Source of the DNA: Tenrec ecaudatus
Lineage: Eukaryota; Chordata; Mammalia; Afrosoricida; Tenrecidae
Assembly: GCF_050624435.1 (NCBI RefSeq)
Contig: NC_134547.1
Coordinates: 27,363,374 to 27,427,373 of the forward strand
Direction of reading: 5' to 3'
DNA: 64,000 nucleotides
Position 1 is the stretch's first letter. Every line of letters begins with the position of its first letter. Under the pieces are notes generated by a model, which worked only from the letters and a program-made list of their open reading frames with translations, had not been told where the DNA came from and ran no database searches. The position numbers were made by a program, and so were the translations under genes. This document shows, in pieces, positions 45,619-55,699 of this stretch.

Positions 45619-46236
45619 GATCTTTTTCCCCATGAAAATCAACTTTCACGAATACATGTGCATTCATGGATGTCTGTGTCTGCTTTGGCATGCATGTGCA
45701 CATATGTGCCTATTTGCACGTGGATGAATATGTCTGTGAATGTGGGCGTCTCTATTTACTTTGCCATGTGTGTGCACATGTCTGCCTTTGTCAGTATGCA
45801 TGCGGGCTCAGGCAGCATAAAGAGATCACAGAGAAACTTGGAGAGAAAGAGAAAAGTAACCTATTTTCTCATGGGTCTCCCATACCTGACGGTCTACTGG
45901 CATCCACCGCCACGAAGACCAGAGGTCACTTCATGCCATGTGTCCAGCTGCACATTGCTGGTTGAGGTCAGTCACCAGGGAGGCAAGTGAGACTGGCCTC
46001 GCCAACCTACCACCCACCTGCAGGAGTGATTCCCACCATCTGTCCTGGAGCCCCTCCCACCTTACTCAGCCTCCCTAGACCTTGAGTGAAAGGCGTTTCC
46101 AACGTTTTTACATAAAGATTTCTGAGATTGACTGAAGAAATGATTTCATTTGACAAAACAAGAAGCTTTGAATTTAAAGATTTGAGGCAAGTGCCCTTCA
46201 GAGAGGGGGACACAGGACGGGGCCATGCTCCCTTCC
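45619..46236. other. No gene seen; TG/CA-enriched intergenic DNA
   Basis: Between 45650 and 45810 the sequence is rich in TGTG/CATG words, generating cysteine-rich 99-156 codon frames without a family match. Confidence 0.45.
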
Positions 46237-46237
46237 G

Positions 46238-46305
46238 GTATGCACAGGGGTTGCTATGAGTTGGAACCAACTTGATGAGCACCTGCCAGCAACAACAACA
46301 ACCAG
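46238..46305 (+). mobile_element. AfroSINE/RTE 3' tail with AAC repeat
   Basis: GTTGCTATGAGTTGGAACCA then CAACAACAACAACC. It is too short to tell SINE from LINE. Confidence 0.65.
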
Positions 46306-46884
46306 AAGTTGTCCAAACTTCTGTGGCCTCAACTCAGAAATGAGAATATTATTATTGCCTCCTAGAAAGAACTCAAGGTATGTACAATTGGTTAATAGGC
46401 GTTTGGAAAGTGAGTACATTAAGTGGACTGATGACATTGATAAGGCAATAAGAAACTGAGAAGGCTTCACTAACAGGTGCTTTCACATCTGTAACCAGTA
46501 GATTCCTTCCTTCTTCATCTCTTGCCATCTTAATCAGCTCCCACACTTTCCAGGCAGCTTGAGGGATTAAATGTTCAGTCTGATCCTATTATAAGCCTCA
46601 GCCTCAGAATCAGAGGCTTTACCTGAGGTTTGAGGAGCTATACTGGGAATGAGGGAGAGTAACCTGTCTTTTCTATTGCTCTCCTATCGCTCCCTCTTCC
46701 CTAGCCCTTCCCTGTCTCTGGGCCTGCCTTTCCTCCCTAGAGCATTGGCTTCCGGGAGAAGGGGATCGAAACAATGAACACAATGAGCACATTCCTGACC
46801 AGGCCTCTTACCATGCTATGTTCCAACCCTCTCTTGGAAGGGCCTCCACGAAGTCCTCTTATGTCATCTCACAATAACTTGTTA

Positions 46885-47020
46885 GATACCATTGAGTGAG
46901 CTCCTGACTCATAGCAAAAGTACATACAAGAGATTGAAACACCACCTGGTCCTGCACCGTCCTCACAATGGTCCTTGTGTGTGAGCCCATGGTTGCAGCA
47001 GTGTGGAGGAGATCCTGTCC
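46885..47020 (-). mobile_element. RTE 3' end, antisense, short
   Basis: CTCCTGACTCATAGCAAAAG, CCTGGTCCTGCACCGTCC and GAGCCCATGGTTGCAGCA match the first ~130 bp of the antisense RTE. Confidence 0.7.
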
Positions 47021-48023
47021 AAGAAGGCTGCCAGTGGGTGGGAGGGGCTGCAGCTTTCAGAGACTTTGGAGGATGCCAAGGTGGATAGTTCACGGCGTAT
47101 CATATGAGGTCAGCCAGCGGGCCTTGGGGGCCCTTCGCATTATCCATAGATATATGAAATAAATGGAGGCCCTCAGCAAGATGGGCTGCAGACACCTCCA
47201 GGACTCACTTGATCCTTGGCAAGCTCCCTTAGCCTTAGGACACCACCTGCTGGAACTGTGGCTTTGCTGCCTCTCCTGGCTCTCAACTTCCCTCCTAGAG
47301 GACTCCAGCCACCCTTCTCCTTCCAGATCCTTCCAGCAGGAGGCAGATATTGGTCTCTATGCTTTTGCATGTGGCCAGTTTTCTAGGGACAGATCAGCCT
47401 CTCCCAAGAATTTGGGTTCACCAGAGTGAGCGTGCCCACAAGTCTGCAGAGCGTACGGCCAGGCCTCTGAAGAGAGAACTGCTGGAAGATTTGCCCCTTT
47501 TCAAAAGCGCTAATTCCACAGTTGAGAGCTCGTCTCCTGGGGACTCAGCTTGAGTCTCAAGGAGCACATCCCCTTTGACACTGCTGGCAACTCGAGGTGC
47601 TGTGGGTCATTTTCTTGCCTTTGAGGAGTGCAAGGGAAATGCTACAATATGTCCCTTCACATGAACCACCAATCCTTATCTGGAGAACTCTCTGAGAAGA
47701 CAGGGATGAGAGGGAGATGTTCCTGGGGCACGCTTTCACCTGCACATCTCTCAGGTGAGTCAAACATTTGACCCCCAAAAGTTGAGTATGATGGTGAGAG
47801 TTCAGGCTGGGAGATAGAGTGTCTGGGTTCAAATCAAGAGACTGCACATCTCAACTCCCATGGTTCTCCTGCATAAAACCCAAGCCAAGCAGTTTATCAC
47901 TTCCCGGCTGAGTATCCTACTGAGGCCAGCTAAACTCATTCTTTGCTGATGACAACGTTGCTTGTACCAAATGGCTTTGCCATGTAGCCCTTAGCAATGG
48001 CCAGAAGGGCTGCTCATCAAACC
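47021..48023. other. No gene seen; intergenic
   Basis: Moderately G/C-rich, no nameable repeat, frames up to 96 codons without recognisable content. Confidence 0.45.
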
Positions 48024-48024
48024 G

Positions 48025-48215
48025 CAGAGCAGGGCTTCTGGCGCACACGTTAAGAAGGGGGCTATTCACAACAAGGTCAGTAGTTCAGAACCCACTAGCA
48101 GTTTCTCTGGAGAAAAACTGTGGCTGTGTGCTTCCATAAAGATGCCCAGCCATGGAACCCCCCTGGAGAGGGCCATGATGAGCTGGAGTGAGCTCTACAG
48201 GAGTGGAATTTTTTA
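48025..48215 (+). mobile_element. AfroSINE, sense, diverged
   Basis: GGCTTCTGGCGCACACGTTA is the head, GTCAGTAGTTCAGAACCCAC the inner block; the tail is worn. Confidence 0.65.
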
Positions 48216-48848
48216 CTGTGGATGTAATCCCACCTGGGCAGAGATTTTCTTTGTGACTTAAAGAGGCTGTACCTTACACCAATGACTTGGCTGATACAAA
48301 AGGATTCAATTCAACACTGAAGCAAACCAACTCCAAAGGAAGAAGGCAGCTGCCATGCAGAGAGCTCCAAGGACCACCAACCATGGAGGTTATTGAAGCC
48401 AAAACAAGAATACCGCCCACCAGCCCTCAGCCCCCAGGGATGGACAAAGAGAGCGTGCCCATCAAGCTGGTGCACTGGCATGATGCTGTCAGCCTCCGGT
48501 GCTGTGAGAACATTGACTTTGGTGTGTTAAAGGCACCCACTTGCGGTATGTTTGTGATGTCAGCGTGTGGAAACTATGGCAAGCCCCCCCTCCCTGCCTC
48601 ACAGCAGCAAAGCCTCGGCATTAAAACCCCGTGCCTTCTGTGGCGCTTGCCAGCTGTGAGAGGGCAGGAAATGCCCTTGGCTTTTCTGCTCCTTGTTGCG
48701 ACCTCCCTCTGAGGCAGAGAGCAGAGGATTTGAGGTTGGAATCTGTTTTGTTTCATCACTACCCTTTGTCATCTCTCTGAACACTTTCATGTGCTCCTCA
48801 CCAGTGCTTCGCCCTCTCTATCACCAAGCCATGTGCTCTTTAAAACAT

Positions 48849-48887
<39 letters not shown>

Positions 48888-49418
48888 ATGTTCACATTTT
48901 GAGGCACATTTGTCTTTAATTCACTAATAATAACAATAATTATTCAAAGCCACTTTACCATCTGAAAAGAAATCTCTATGCATACACTTAGATCATGGAT
49001 GCCAACTGCCTTCTTAACAACATTTCCCAATGAAATATTCAGCAGCGATTATATTAAGCCTGAAGCTGTTCATCCAGTTTGTGTTAATCAAAACAAAAAC
49101 AAGAGACGAAGGGATCCAAAAGGACATGTAAGATCATAGACTGAAAGTAGCCCCATCGAGCACCAAAGGCTTGTCCAGAAGGGCAGAGCCACAGGTAAAA
49201 GCTATGTCTCTCAGGAGTTGCTGGCATTTAACTAGATGCAAAATGTCAGCGCAGGAAATGGCTTGCCCAATGCAAATACTAACAAGGGAGGCATGTGTTC
49301 CTGTGTAAATGGAGCTTCAGCCAATCCGGGCCTTCAGGATCCAGCTCCCATCGCAGCATCCACGGGAAGCACCAGGGGAATGTTCCGTTTGCTTATTTTC
49401 CCTCTCTTTGCTAAGAAG
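48216..49418. other. No gene confirmed; contains a CA microsatellite
   Basis: A 141-codon frame (48287-48712 plus) has proline- and histidine-containing text without a domain I recognise and no convincing splice sites. The (CA)n tract is at 48850-48884. Confidence 0.45.
48850..48884. repeat. (CA)17 microsatellite
   Basis: Thirty-five uninterrupted bases of CA repeat. Confidence 0.97.
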
Positions 49419-49421
49419 AAA

Positions 49422-49624
49422 AAGAGCCTTTGTGGCCTAGTGGCTACAAGTTGGGCTGCTAATTGCTATATCAGCAGTTTGAAACTACCAGCTGCTTTGT
49501 GGGAGAAAGATAAGGCATTCTGCTCCCATAAAGAGTTCGAGTCTCAGACACTCACAGGGGCAGTTCTACGCTGCCCTATAAGTTGGCTGTGAGTCAGCAT
49601 GGATTCGATGGCAGTGAGTTTTCT
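49422..49624 (+). mobile_element. AfroSINE, sense, full length
   Basis: AGAGCCTTTGTGGCCTAGTG, GTTGGGCTGCTAATTGCTAT, TGGGAGAAAGATAAGGCATT and CATGGATTCGATGGCAGTG. Confidence 0.85.
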
Positions 49625-49744
49625 AAGAGTAAGAGGTATCTAGGGGTGTAAACAGTTAATGAGCTCTGCTATTCCCAACCCACTTAGAGGAGCTGTGAAA
49701 GAGAAGCCTGGCAATCTTCTTCAGAATCCTCGGCCATTGAAAAG

Positions 49745-50170
49745 TTTATAGAATGTATTGACTTTGGTTGTTAAATTGATCCAGGTATATGGTGGAGCAT
49801 ACAGGGACCAATGTCATAAAACGGGGTGGGGGTGGAAAAAATCTCTGAGACAAATGCAAAAACTGTGAGGGAATGAGTTGTTGAGCCTGGGGGATCAGGA
49901 CCATCGTCTCTGGGATTTTCAAAGTTCCTGAGCAATCAGGAAAGGGGCAAGAGTTGGTCTCTCCCCATCCAGAGGACAGCAGAAGAGGAGAACTGATTGG
50001 GCACAATGAATCAATGACTAGTGACTCAAGCAACGATCACCCTCCACCACTGGAGACCAGAAGAACTAGATGGTGCCTAGCTCTCACTATCGACTGCTAT
50101 GAAAGAGATCACATTAGAAGGGCTTGATTAGAGTAGAAGGGAAATGTGGGGCAAAACTCAAAATCATGAT
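49745..50170 (+). mobile_element. L1 class A 3' UTR, sense; target of the provirus
   Basis: GGATCAGGACCATCGTCTCT, CCAGAAGAACTAGATGGTGC and GAAGGGAAATGTGGGGCAAA are class A blocks. The segment is cut at 50170 by the retroviral LTR, so the L1 copy predates the virus. Confidence 0.65.
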
Positions 50171-50232
50171 TGTCGCGCGCCAGGTCTCGCCAGCAAGAAA
50201 AGACGCACCACAACAGGATTCTTCCACAAGCA

Positions 50233-50238
50233 TTTAAT
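50233..50238 (-). terminator. LTR poly(A) signal
   Basis: ATTAAA in the minus direction, about 50 bp after the TATA box, placing cleavage near 50215. Confidence 0.65.
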
Positions 50239-50283
50239 TTTTCATAATGCGGTAAAAGACCCCGAAACCCCAAACTACTGCTG

Positions 50284-50291
50284 CTTATATA
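50284..50291 (-). promoter_or_regulatory. LTR TATA box
   Basis: TATATAAG in the minus direction. Transcription would start about 25-30 bp downstream, near 50258, and would read away from env into U5 and the flanking L1, so a 3' LTR here could drive flanking DNA. Confidence 0.7.
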
Positions 50292-50318
50292 TGCTCTATG
50301 GGGACGTGCTGTGCCCTG

Positions 50319-50354
50319 ATTGGTGCATTTGCCAAAACCTCATGCATTGATTGG
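50319..50354 (-). promoter_or_regulatory. Two CCAAT boxes in U3
   Basis: ATTGG on the plus strand at 50319-50323 and 50350-50354 gives CCAAT in the viral direction, about 30 and 60 bp upstream of the TATA box. Confidence 0.65.
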
Positions 50355-50400
50355 TGAGTTCGCCAGAACCTTCGTTTGCATACTCCAGGGTGGAGTTATG

Positions 50401-50429
50401 ACTACGTCATCTCAGCATCGCGCATGCGC
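50401..50429 (-). promoter_or_regulatory. CRE-like site and NRF1-like palindrome in U3
   Basis: TACGTCAT (50403-50410) is a CRE-like site in reverse. GCGCATGCGC at 50420-50429 is a perfect NRF1 consensus palindrome. A YY1-like AATGGCGGC lies further up at 50488-50496. Confidence 0.55.
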
Positions 50430-50496
50430 TAAGTGGTTGTTTATCACTTAGTTGGACCACCGCCCTGACTGCCCGGCGCCATCTAGTAATGGCGGC

Positions 50497-50570
50497 GAGA
50501 GCTGCGGCTACCCACATCACGAGAGCTGTGGCTTCCCACATCTCGCGAGAGCTATGGCTTCCCACATCTC
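50497..50570 (-). repeat. Three direct repeats of the LTR 5' terminus
   Basis: A 24-26 bp unit (plus strand GAGAGCTRYGGCTWCCCACA then TC) occurs at 50497-50520, 50521-50546 and 50547-50570. The third spans the LTR edge and the start of the polypurine tract. Confidence 0.88.
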
Positions 50571-50584
50571 CTCCTTTCTTTTTT
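50567..50584 (-). promoter_or_regulatory. Retroviral polypurine tract
   Basis: In the viral direction AAAAAAGAAAGGAGGAGA immediately precedes the LTR start. This is the primer site for plus-strand DNA synthesis and fixes the LTR boundary. Confidence 0.85.
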
Positions 50585-50596
50585 ATTTTAAGCCTA

Positions 50597-50711
50597 ATCC
50601 ATCGATCAATTCCAGAGCCTCCAGCAGCTCCAAAAGATCAAGATGGATATAAAGTCCATCGATCCATCCCGGAGCCTCCAGCAGCCCCAGGAGATCAAGA
50701 TGGATATAAAA
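50597..50711 (-). repeat. Tandem repeat between env and polypurine tract
   Basis: Two imperfect units of about 57-59 bp (CCATCGATCAATTCCAGAGC ... GATGGATATAAA and CCATCGATCCATCCCGGAGC ... GATGGATATAAA). The gap from env stop to PPT is noncoding. Confidence 0.85.
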
Positions 50712-50851
50712 ACCCAAATCTGGTCACCCTAATGTGTGCAATGAGCAAAGCTCCACATGGTGCAAGGGCTGACCAAGATCCAATTTCTGTCACTCTTCCC
50801 AGTGCAATGGGACAATTCCCTTGGGGTGCAGGAGCTGACAACTTATGGGGG

Positions 50852-52642
50852 TTAGTTTTCTCTTAACAAAGAAAGCCAAAGATCATGGGAACCACCGCGC
50901 TCAATCGCTAAGAGCGCCTGCGTGATGATGACTTTGTCACGTTTTTGCTGGGCTTTAAGCTTGCAGAGCAACCATAGCAACAACACTCCTCCACAGCACA
51001 TTATTGCAGCAAATGTAAACACCCCCACCCACTCTTTAAAGTAGGAAAAGGCAGTAGAAAGCCAAGAAGTAAAATCTCCAACAGTTATGGGTTTCATTCT
51101 TGTGCCATTAAGAGTCGTAATCTGCATCCGGAGTTGTTCTTGAAGTTCTTCCAGCTCAGCTGTCCATTGTCCTGTAAGATACTGGGATATATTCTTGCTG
51201 CTAAAAGAAGACTCATTCAAGAATTTTAAAGGTGTTATGCACAAATTAGGTGTTGAAGAAACTCAACTTAATTGCACCATGCTCGTAAGAGTATCCACTT
51301 GGTGTTGTAATAAATCAACTCTCTGGTTCACTAACAGTAAACCAGACATTAATCGAGCATCCAACATATGGACTGTAGATAAAGCTTCTGATGTAGATTG
51401 CGTAATATTGCTAATGACATTTGCTGTCATTACTTGATTAGACATAGCCAATCCTGCTGTAACCGCTGCTGCAGCTGAGATAGTAATAGCTGTAATAATT
51501 GCTGCGGTAATGCCAAAATCTCTTTTATATCTATAAAGTGTAGCAATAGGAAAAGTATTGGGATCTGCTTCAACCGGTACAGGTATCATAGTGGGAATCT
51601 TTACTATCAAGGCAAATGGCTCAGAGCCATTCCAACATTCAGCAAGCCAACACTGACTGCTAAAGCTATTACATGAAGCTTCCCAAAATGTATCATTTGC
51701 ATGACTAAAGTTGAATGTTAACAGAAAGAAAAATGGGGGCTGGACACAAACAGGTGATGGCTGAAATTGCACTCTTGATATATTAACCATAGTATTTACT
51801 TTCAGCCTCTTTGTAGTGGTATTGTATACACCAGTGACATTGTATAAAGTATCATTAATTCCAAACATTTTTGCAAAAGGAGTTACTATCGTAGATGCTC
51901 CACGTTGTTTATATACCATCCATTCATACCATGGCCAGGTATTATCAGGACCAGTGGTATTAGTATTACTATTCCATTTTGCTTTACCTAAAGTCGGAGT
52001 CATATCAAAACCTGGTATAATAGGGTTGCTCCAATAATTTGGAGACTGACATTGAGTAAAAGTAGGCGGAAAACTTTTTTCAGGTGAGCAACTAGGTAAT
52101 ATGACACGTCTGGTCACATTAGGTGGCACTACTGATCCATTAATGGGCCCAGGGGGCCTGGATCCTTCACGAATCACCATAAGTGTTGTTGTATTTACAC
52201 GTTTTCCTTTCTCAGAGGTGCCACTTCCACCTGTAGCACCTTGTGCAACTTTCATAAGGGTGGATATAATATTATTAAATGTAGAGTCTCCAGAAGGATC
52301 CACCCAATTGACTAAAGATCCATTTCTTACATATATACAAGGTGCACTAGTATTGATGGTGGTAAAACACAAACTATATGCCAATGTAAAATTGCTTGCA
52401 TTATATACTTTAGGAGGCTCCCCTCTAGGCGTAATACATGGTATTCCCAAATCACATTGCGTTGATAAGAATAAGGGTAATATTGACGCATTCGAGTGTA
52501 TGGGAATAGGTACAGGCCAAGTTTTAGCTATGGCCCATAAAAAAACTCCTTTAACTATTGGGGTCCATATTACCATCAGTATCAGCAACATTATTAGGTT
52601 GATCATCGTCTTCTTCATTCTTCCTGTTCGCACGATCTTCAT
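50852..52642 (-). pseudogene. env: Betaretrovirus-like envelope gene (env) with one in-frame stop
   Basis: Retroviral Env is a membrane glycoprotein made as a precursor and cleaved into surface (SU) and transmembrane (TM) subunits. The frame opens at 52642, runs 459 codons to a TGA at 51263-51265, then stays open in the same frame for 136 codons to TAA at 50852-50854. Visible parts: hydrophobic signal region (about residues 13-36); a surface part with more than ten N-X-S/T sites; a furin-type site RYKR at 371-374; a hydrophobic fusion peptide from D375 to about 400; a heptad region to about 455; after the stop, a glutamine/leucine helix, a membrane span near codons 538-560 and a basic cytoplasmic tail. 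It has neither CWLC in SU nor CX6CC in TM, arguing against a gammaretroviral env. The start overlaps integrase by 92 bp, as in class II viruses. Apart from the TGA I see no frameshift. As it stands the product would lack its membrane anchor. Confidence 0.88.
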
Positions 52643-52857
52643 CCTCCTTAATTAATCTCACCAGTCTCTCTGGCACCCAGATGGGGTTTTCTTCTTTCTG
52701 TGGAAAAACACAAATTGCTCCCCTGGACCTGATTAATATGGGGTCCGGGCCATACCATTTGTTGTCTAGGACATTTTTCCATCGGGCCATTTCCTTTGGT
52801 GGCTTTGGCCATTGTCCATGTCTGTCTGCAGCTGATTGGCCTTTCTCATCCAGATTT
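52551..52857 (-). pseudogene. pol: Integrase C-terminal end of retroviral pol, 5' truncated
   Basis: The last ~102 codons of pol are open from the breakpoint at about 52857 to the stop at 52551. The text [20 protein letters not shown] and [13 protein letters not shown] is the C-terminal integrase/tail wording of class II (beta-like) retroviruses; integrase inserts viral DNA into the host genome. The catalytic core and all of gag, pro and RT are absent. The reading frame overlaps the env start, supporting that both come from one provirus. Confidence 0.85.
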
Positions 52858-53240
52858 TAAAAAAATTCAGTTTCTCCCTATTGAGTAAGATGCTGGCAGT
52901 TGGTTTTTCATATATGTCCATGATTTCATTGAGAATTTCCCTTCGATTCCTATTTTTTAGTATTTGTATCTAGAATGGCTGTTAGATATTATCAAATACC
53001 TTTTCTGAATCAATTGAAATGCTCATGTGCTTGTTTTTCTTTTTTATATGGTAGATCACATTCATTATTTTTCTCATTTCAAACCATCTTTGCATCCCTG
53101 GAACCAATCTCACCTGCTGTGGTTCTTTTGCTTAGCTTTTTGATAGATTGTTGGATTCTGTTGGCCAGGATTTTGAGATTTTGCCCCTATATTCATAAGG
53201 GATATTGGTTTACAGTTTTGTTTTGTTTGAAATATTTATT
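52858..53240 (-). mobile_element. LINE-1 ORF2 reverse-transcriptase fragment, antisense
   Basis: The order AAATACCTTTTCTGAATCAA, GGTAGATCACATTCATTATT, CATCTTTGCATCCCTGGAAC and GGGATATTGGTTTACAG is the familiar antisense ORF2 reverse-transcriptase sequence. It abuts the truncated integrase directly, marking the provirus breakpoint. Confidence 0.8.
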
Positions 53241-53754
53241 TCTGTTGACAAATAAATGAAATTTTGTCTTAAAGCATGGTGCAGCATGGGTAACAATGTT
53301 CACTCACGGTACTCACATGTGGGTGTATCTGCATGTGGGCGGACCCACCTAGAGACAGATAGAGGAGCGGTGTCTTGGTTCCTAAGAACATTGGTAACAC
53401 AGAAAAATATGAGAAAAAAGACAAAAAGGATGGTAATAGAAATAAATTAATAAAAATATCTATTAAAGGCAACAAAAGAGAGACAATGGGAAGAAAACAT
53501 AAAATTTAAATTTACAAGACATATTTTTGTTTTAAGTTCTATACCATTGGCTAAATTAACTACACTATCAATAAAATTGCCTTATGCCCAAGGGGATGAT
53601 TGATAATGTTCTCTAACAGAAAATAACAATTATATCTCTGAGGTGAACCAGAGCCAGATGAACCATAAATATGTGAATGGATTTTGCGCTTGCACTTAAT
53701 TCTAGCCTCAATCTAAGTACAATTAGTTCTTATGAAATGGCCCTATTTGATGCT
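53241..53754. other. No gene seen; A/T-rich, probably old LINE-derived
   Basis: No block I can place with confidence. Confidence 0.35.
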
Positions 53755-53945
53755 CGTCCTCATGAAGAAATCACTCAAGACATGAATGCTATAGGAAAGT
53801 GTAATGAAGAAACTAGATGGTGCCCACCTATCAGAAAAAAATAGCCTCTGGGGTCTTAAAAGCTGGTCTTAAACAGCCATCTAAGTGAGGGATCAACTAA
53901 GTCCATGTGGAAGAAGCACACCAGCCTGTAAGATCCTAGGATTTT
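53755..53945 (+). mobile_element. L1 3' UTR module, sense, diverged
   Basis: GAAACTAGATGGTGCCCACC, CTCTGGGGTCTTAAAAGCTG and CATGTGGAAGAAGCACACCA form the module shared by class A and class B 3' UTRs. Confidence 0.6.
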
Positions 53946-54404
53946 AACTCATGAAATTCAAATCTGAAGGAGGGAATGATATCAGCTTCAATTATGAACA
54001 CCTGGTTTTAAGGTAGTGGATAACATTTGCAAGCTCTGGGGAATCCTCTCTGACCAGAGCCATGGGATGTGAACAGCCCTGTTATCAGACAGATAGCATT
54101 GTAAAATTGGTTATTGCAGATGTATTTAAGTTAAAATTTATACATCTCCCTTTTGACTCATTTTAAATATATTCCAGTTCTTTTAACCTCTGCTTTCTTT
54201 TCTAGAGCTTTTTTTAATCTGTTTTCTTTGTTATTGTTGTTAGGCTTTTAAAAATACATTTTTCTGTATATGAAATCCAGGATAACTAAATCTATATAGA
54301 CAATGGTTTTGGGGGCTATGGCAGGGGAGGTTGGGGGAAATAAGATGAATACAATAAAGAAAAAATGATCTAAAATTGATTGTGGTGATAATGATTATTA
54401 CAAT
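53946..54404. other. No gene seen; A/T-rich
   Basis: Likely more LINE-1 remnant, not placed. Confidence 0.35.
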
Positions 54405-55690
54405 TTATCTTAATATAATTGAGCTATTGTATGACATGTGAGTCATATGCCAATAAAAGTGTTTTTGTAAATGAATTAAAACAATTTTTCCAAGCTGTTC
54501 TCAGCCTGCTAATTGTTTCTGTCTTGGAAATTTCAACGACAATATGTTCCAGTGTTTTCTTTTGGGATCTGTGGTGTTTTGGGTTCTCTCTGCTTCCTGG
54601 AGAATTATTTTCTCCTCCTCTGTTCTGTTAAGGAAGTATTATTCCGGAATTTCTTATATGGATAGAATACCACTTAATTCTTATGTTTTCTTCAGATTCT
54701 TTTGTTCTTTTAGCTGATTGTATCACTCATAAATTGGAGTTAAGAGATATGCCTTCAAACTCACCAATTCAGCTTTCCATTTCTTCAATTCTCTTACTCT
54801 GTTCTTCTAAATTGTTGCCTAATTCTCTTATCTTAATATTTTCTGCATTTCTTTTTAGAGGTTTTTGTTGAAGATATCTAGCTTTTCTATTCTGACCATT
54901 GTTCTCGCAAACTCTTTGTTGAAAGTACATGACAACATTTTTCTGAATTCAATTTATGATAGTTTCAGAGCCTGTTCTTTTTAAGAAAATTCCTTGAGAT
55001 CTGAGTGTTGTTCATTTGTTAATCCTTCTTCTGATGAATCAGGAGTGACTGCTGCCACTGCAGCATCGTGGCCGGGTATTACGGTTGGGAGGGCTGCTAG
55101 ATTTTGTGGGAGTCGATGACTTTGTTGAGTAGTGCCAGAAATGAATAATAGAAGAGGGACGGGGGAGGGAAAAAAGGCTTTGGGCAGTAAAAGGCTGTAC
55201 TAAGAAAAGTTGGGAGGGGGAGGAACACTGTACTTGAGTGTATTCTTCCCTAAGGCCAAGAGCTTCTTAACATAGTCCGTCAAAGCACAGGCAATCTTCA
55301 GGAAAACCATCATGGTGCCAAGTTTGTCCTTGGGATAGCCTAGGCTGGTCCTTTGGGACCTATGCGCCGGGAACTGTGCAGGCCAGCTTGCTTGGAGAGC
55401 TGGAAGCCACATGGGACCTGCGTGCTTATTACATGTGAAGCTTTGGACCCTGCTCACAATGATAGTCTTTGAGGAGTGGAGCTGGGTTGCTGTAGCCAGC
55501 AGTGCAGAATGGAGCTACAGATGGGTAGCAGGAGACCACTGGGCGCCTCTTCAGTGACCTGCTCTTTCCTTCCCTTCTCTGCTTGCTCCCACAGTCTCTG
55601 ATATATGGAAGCCTCCTTTTACTTCACTTTCAAGCCATTGTCTGAGATCACAGGCCACCTGTTTTTTCTTAGGGCCTAGCCTATCCTGGT
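54405..55690 (-). mobile_element. LINE-1 ORF1 and putative 5' UTR, antisense
   Basis: TTTTGGGATCTGTGGTGTTT lies in the ORF1 RNA-binding half. TTCCATTTCTTCAATTCTCT and neighbours are the ORF1 coiled-coil in antisense. From about 55070 the sequence turns G/C-richer, as expected for a LINE-1 5' UTR. ORF1 encodes the RNA-binding partner of ORF2. All frames are broken. Confidence 0.6.
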
Positions 55691-55699
55691 TGTTACATA

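Larger units (their letters stand above)
50171..50566 (-). mobile_element. 3' LTR of a class II endogenous retrovirus
   Basis: In the viral (minus) direction the LTR begins TGTGGGAAGCC at 50566, directly after the polypurine tract, and ends GGCGCGCGACA at 50171, giving about 396 bp. It holds two CCAAT boxes, a CRE-like site, an NRF1-like palindrome, a TATA box and a poly(A) signal in the expected order. R would be short (about 40 bp) and U5 about 45 bp. It keeps many CpG pairs while the flanks are CpG-poor, which suggests a recent insertion or protection from methylation. The opposite (5') LTR is not in the window. Confidence 0.85.

Noticed and set aside
45520..45990. 156-codon cysteine/histidine-containing frame, considered as a small secreted protein
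   Set aside because: Starts inside an AfroSINE and the cysteines come from TGTG-rich sequence.
48287..48712. 141-codon frame, considered as a possible exon
   Set aside because: No family recognised, no convincing splice sites, overlapping frames on the other strand; needs cross-species conservation before any call.
50852..52642. Gammaretroviral syncytin homologue
   Set aside because: No CWLC or CX6CC motif, and the env start overlaps a class II integrase end.
52101..52655. 184-codon plus-strand open frame
   Set aside because: It is the opposite strand of env; the minus-strand frame has the protein-family content.
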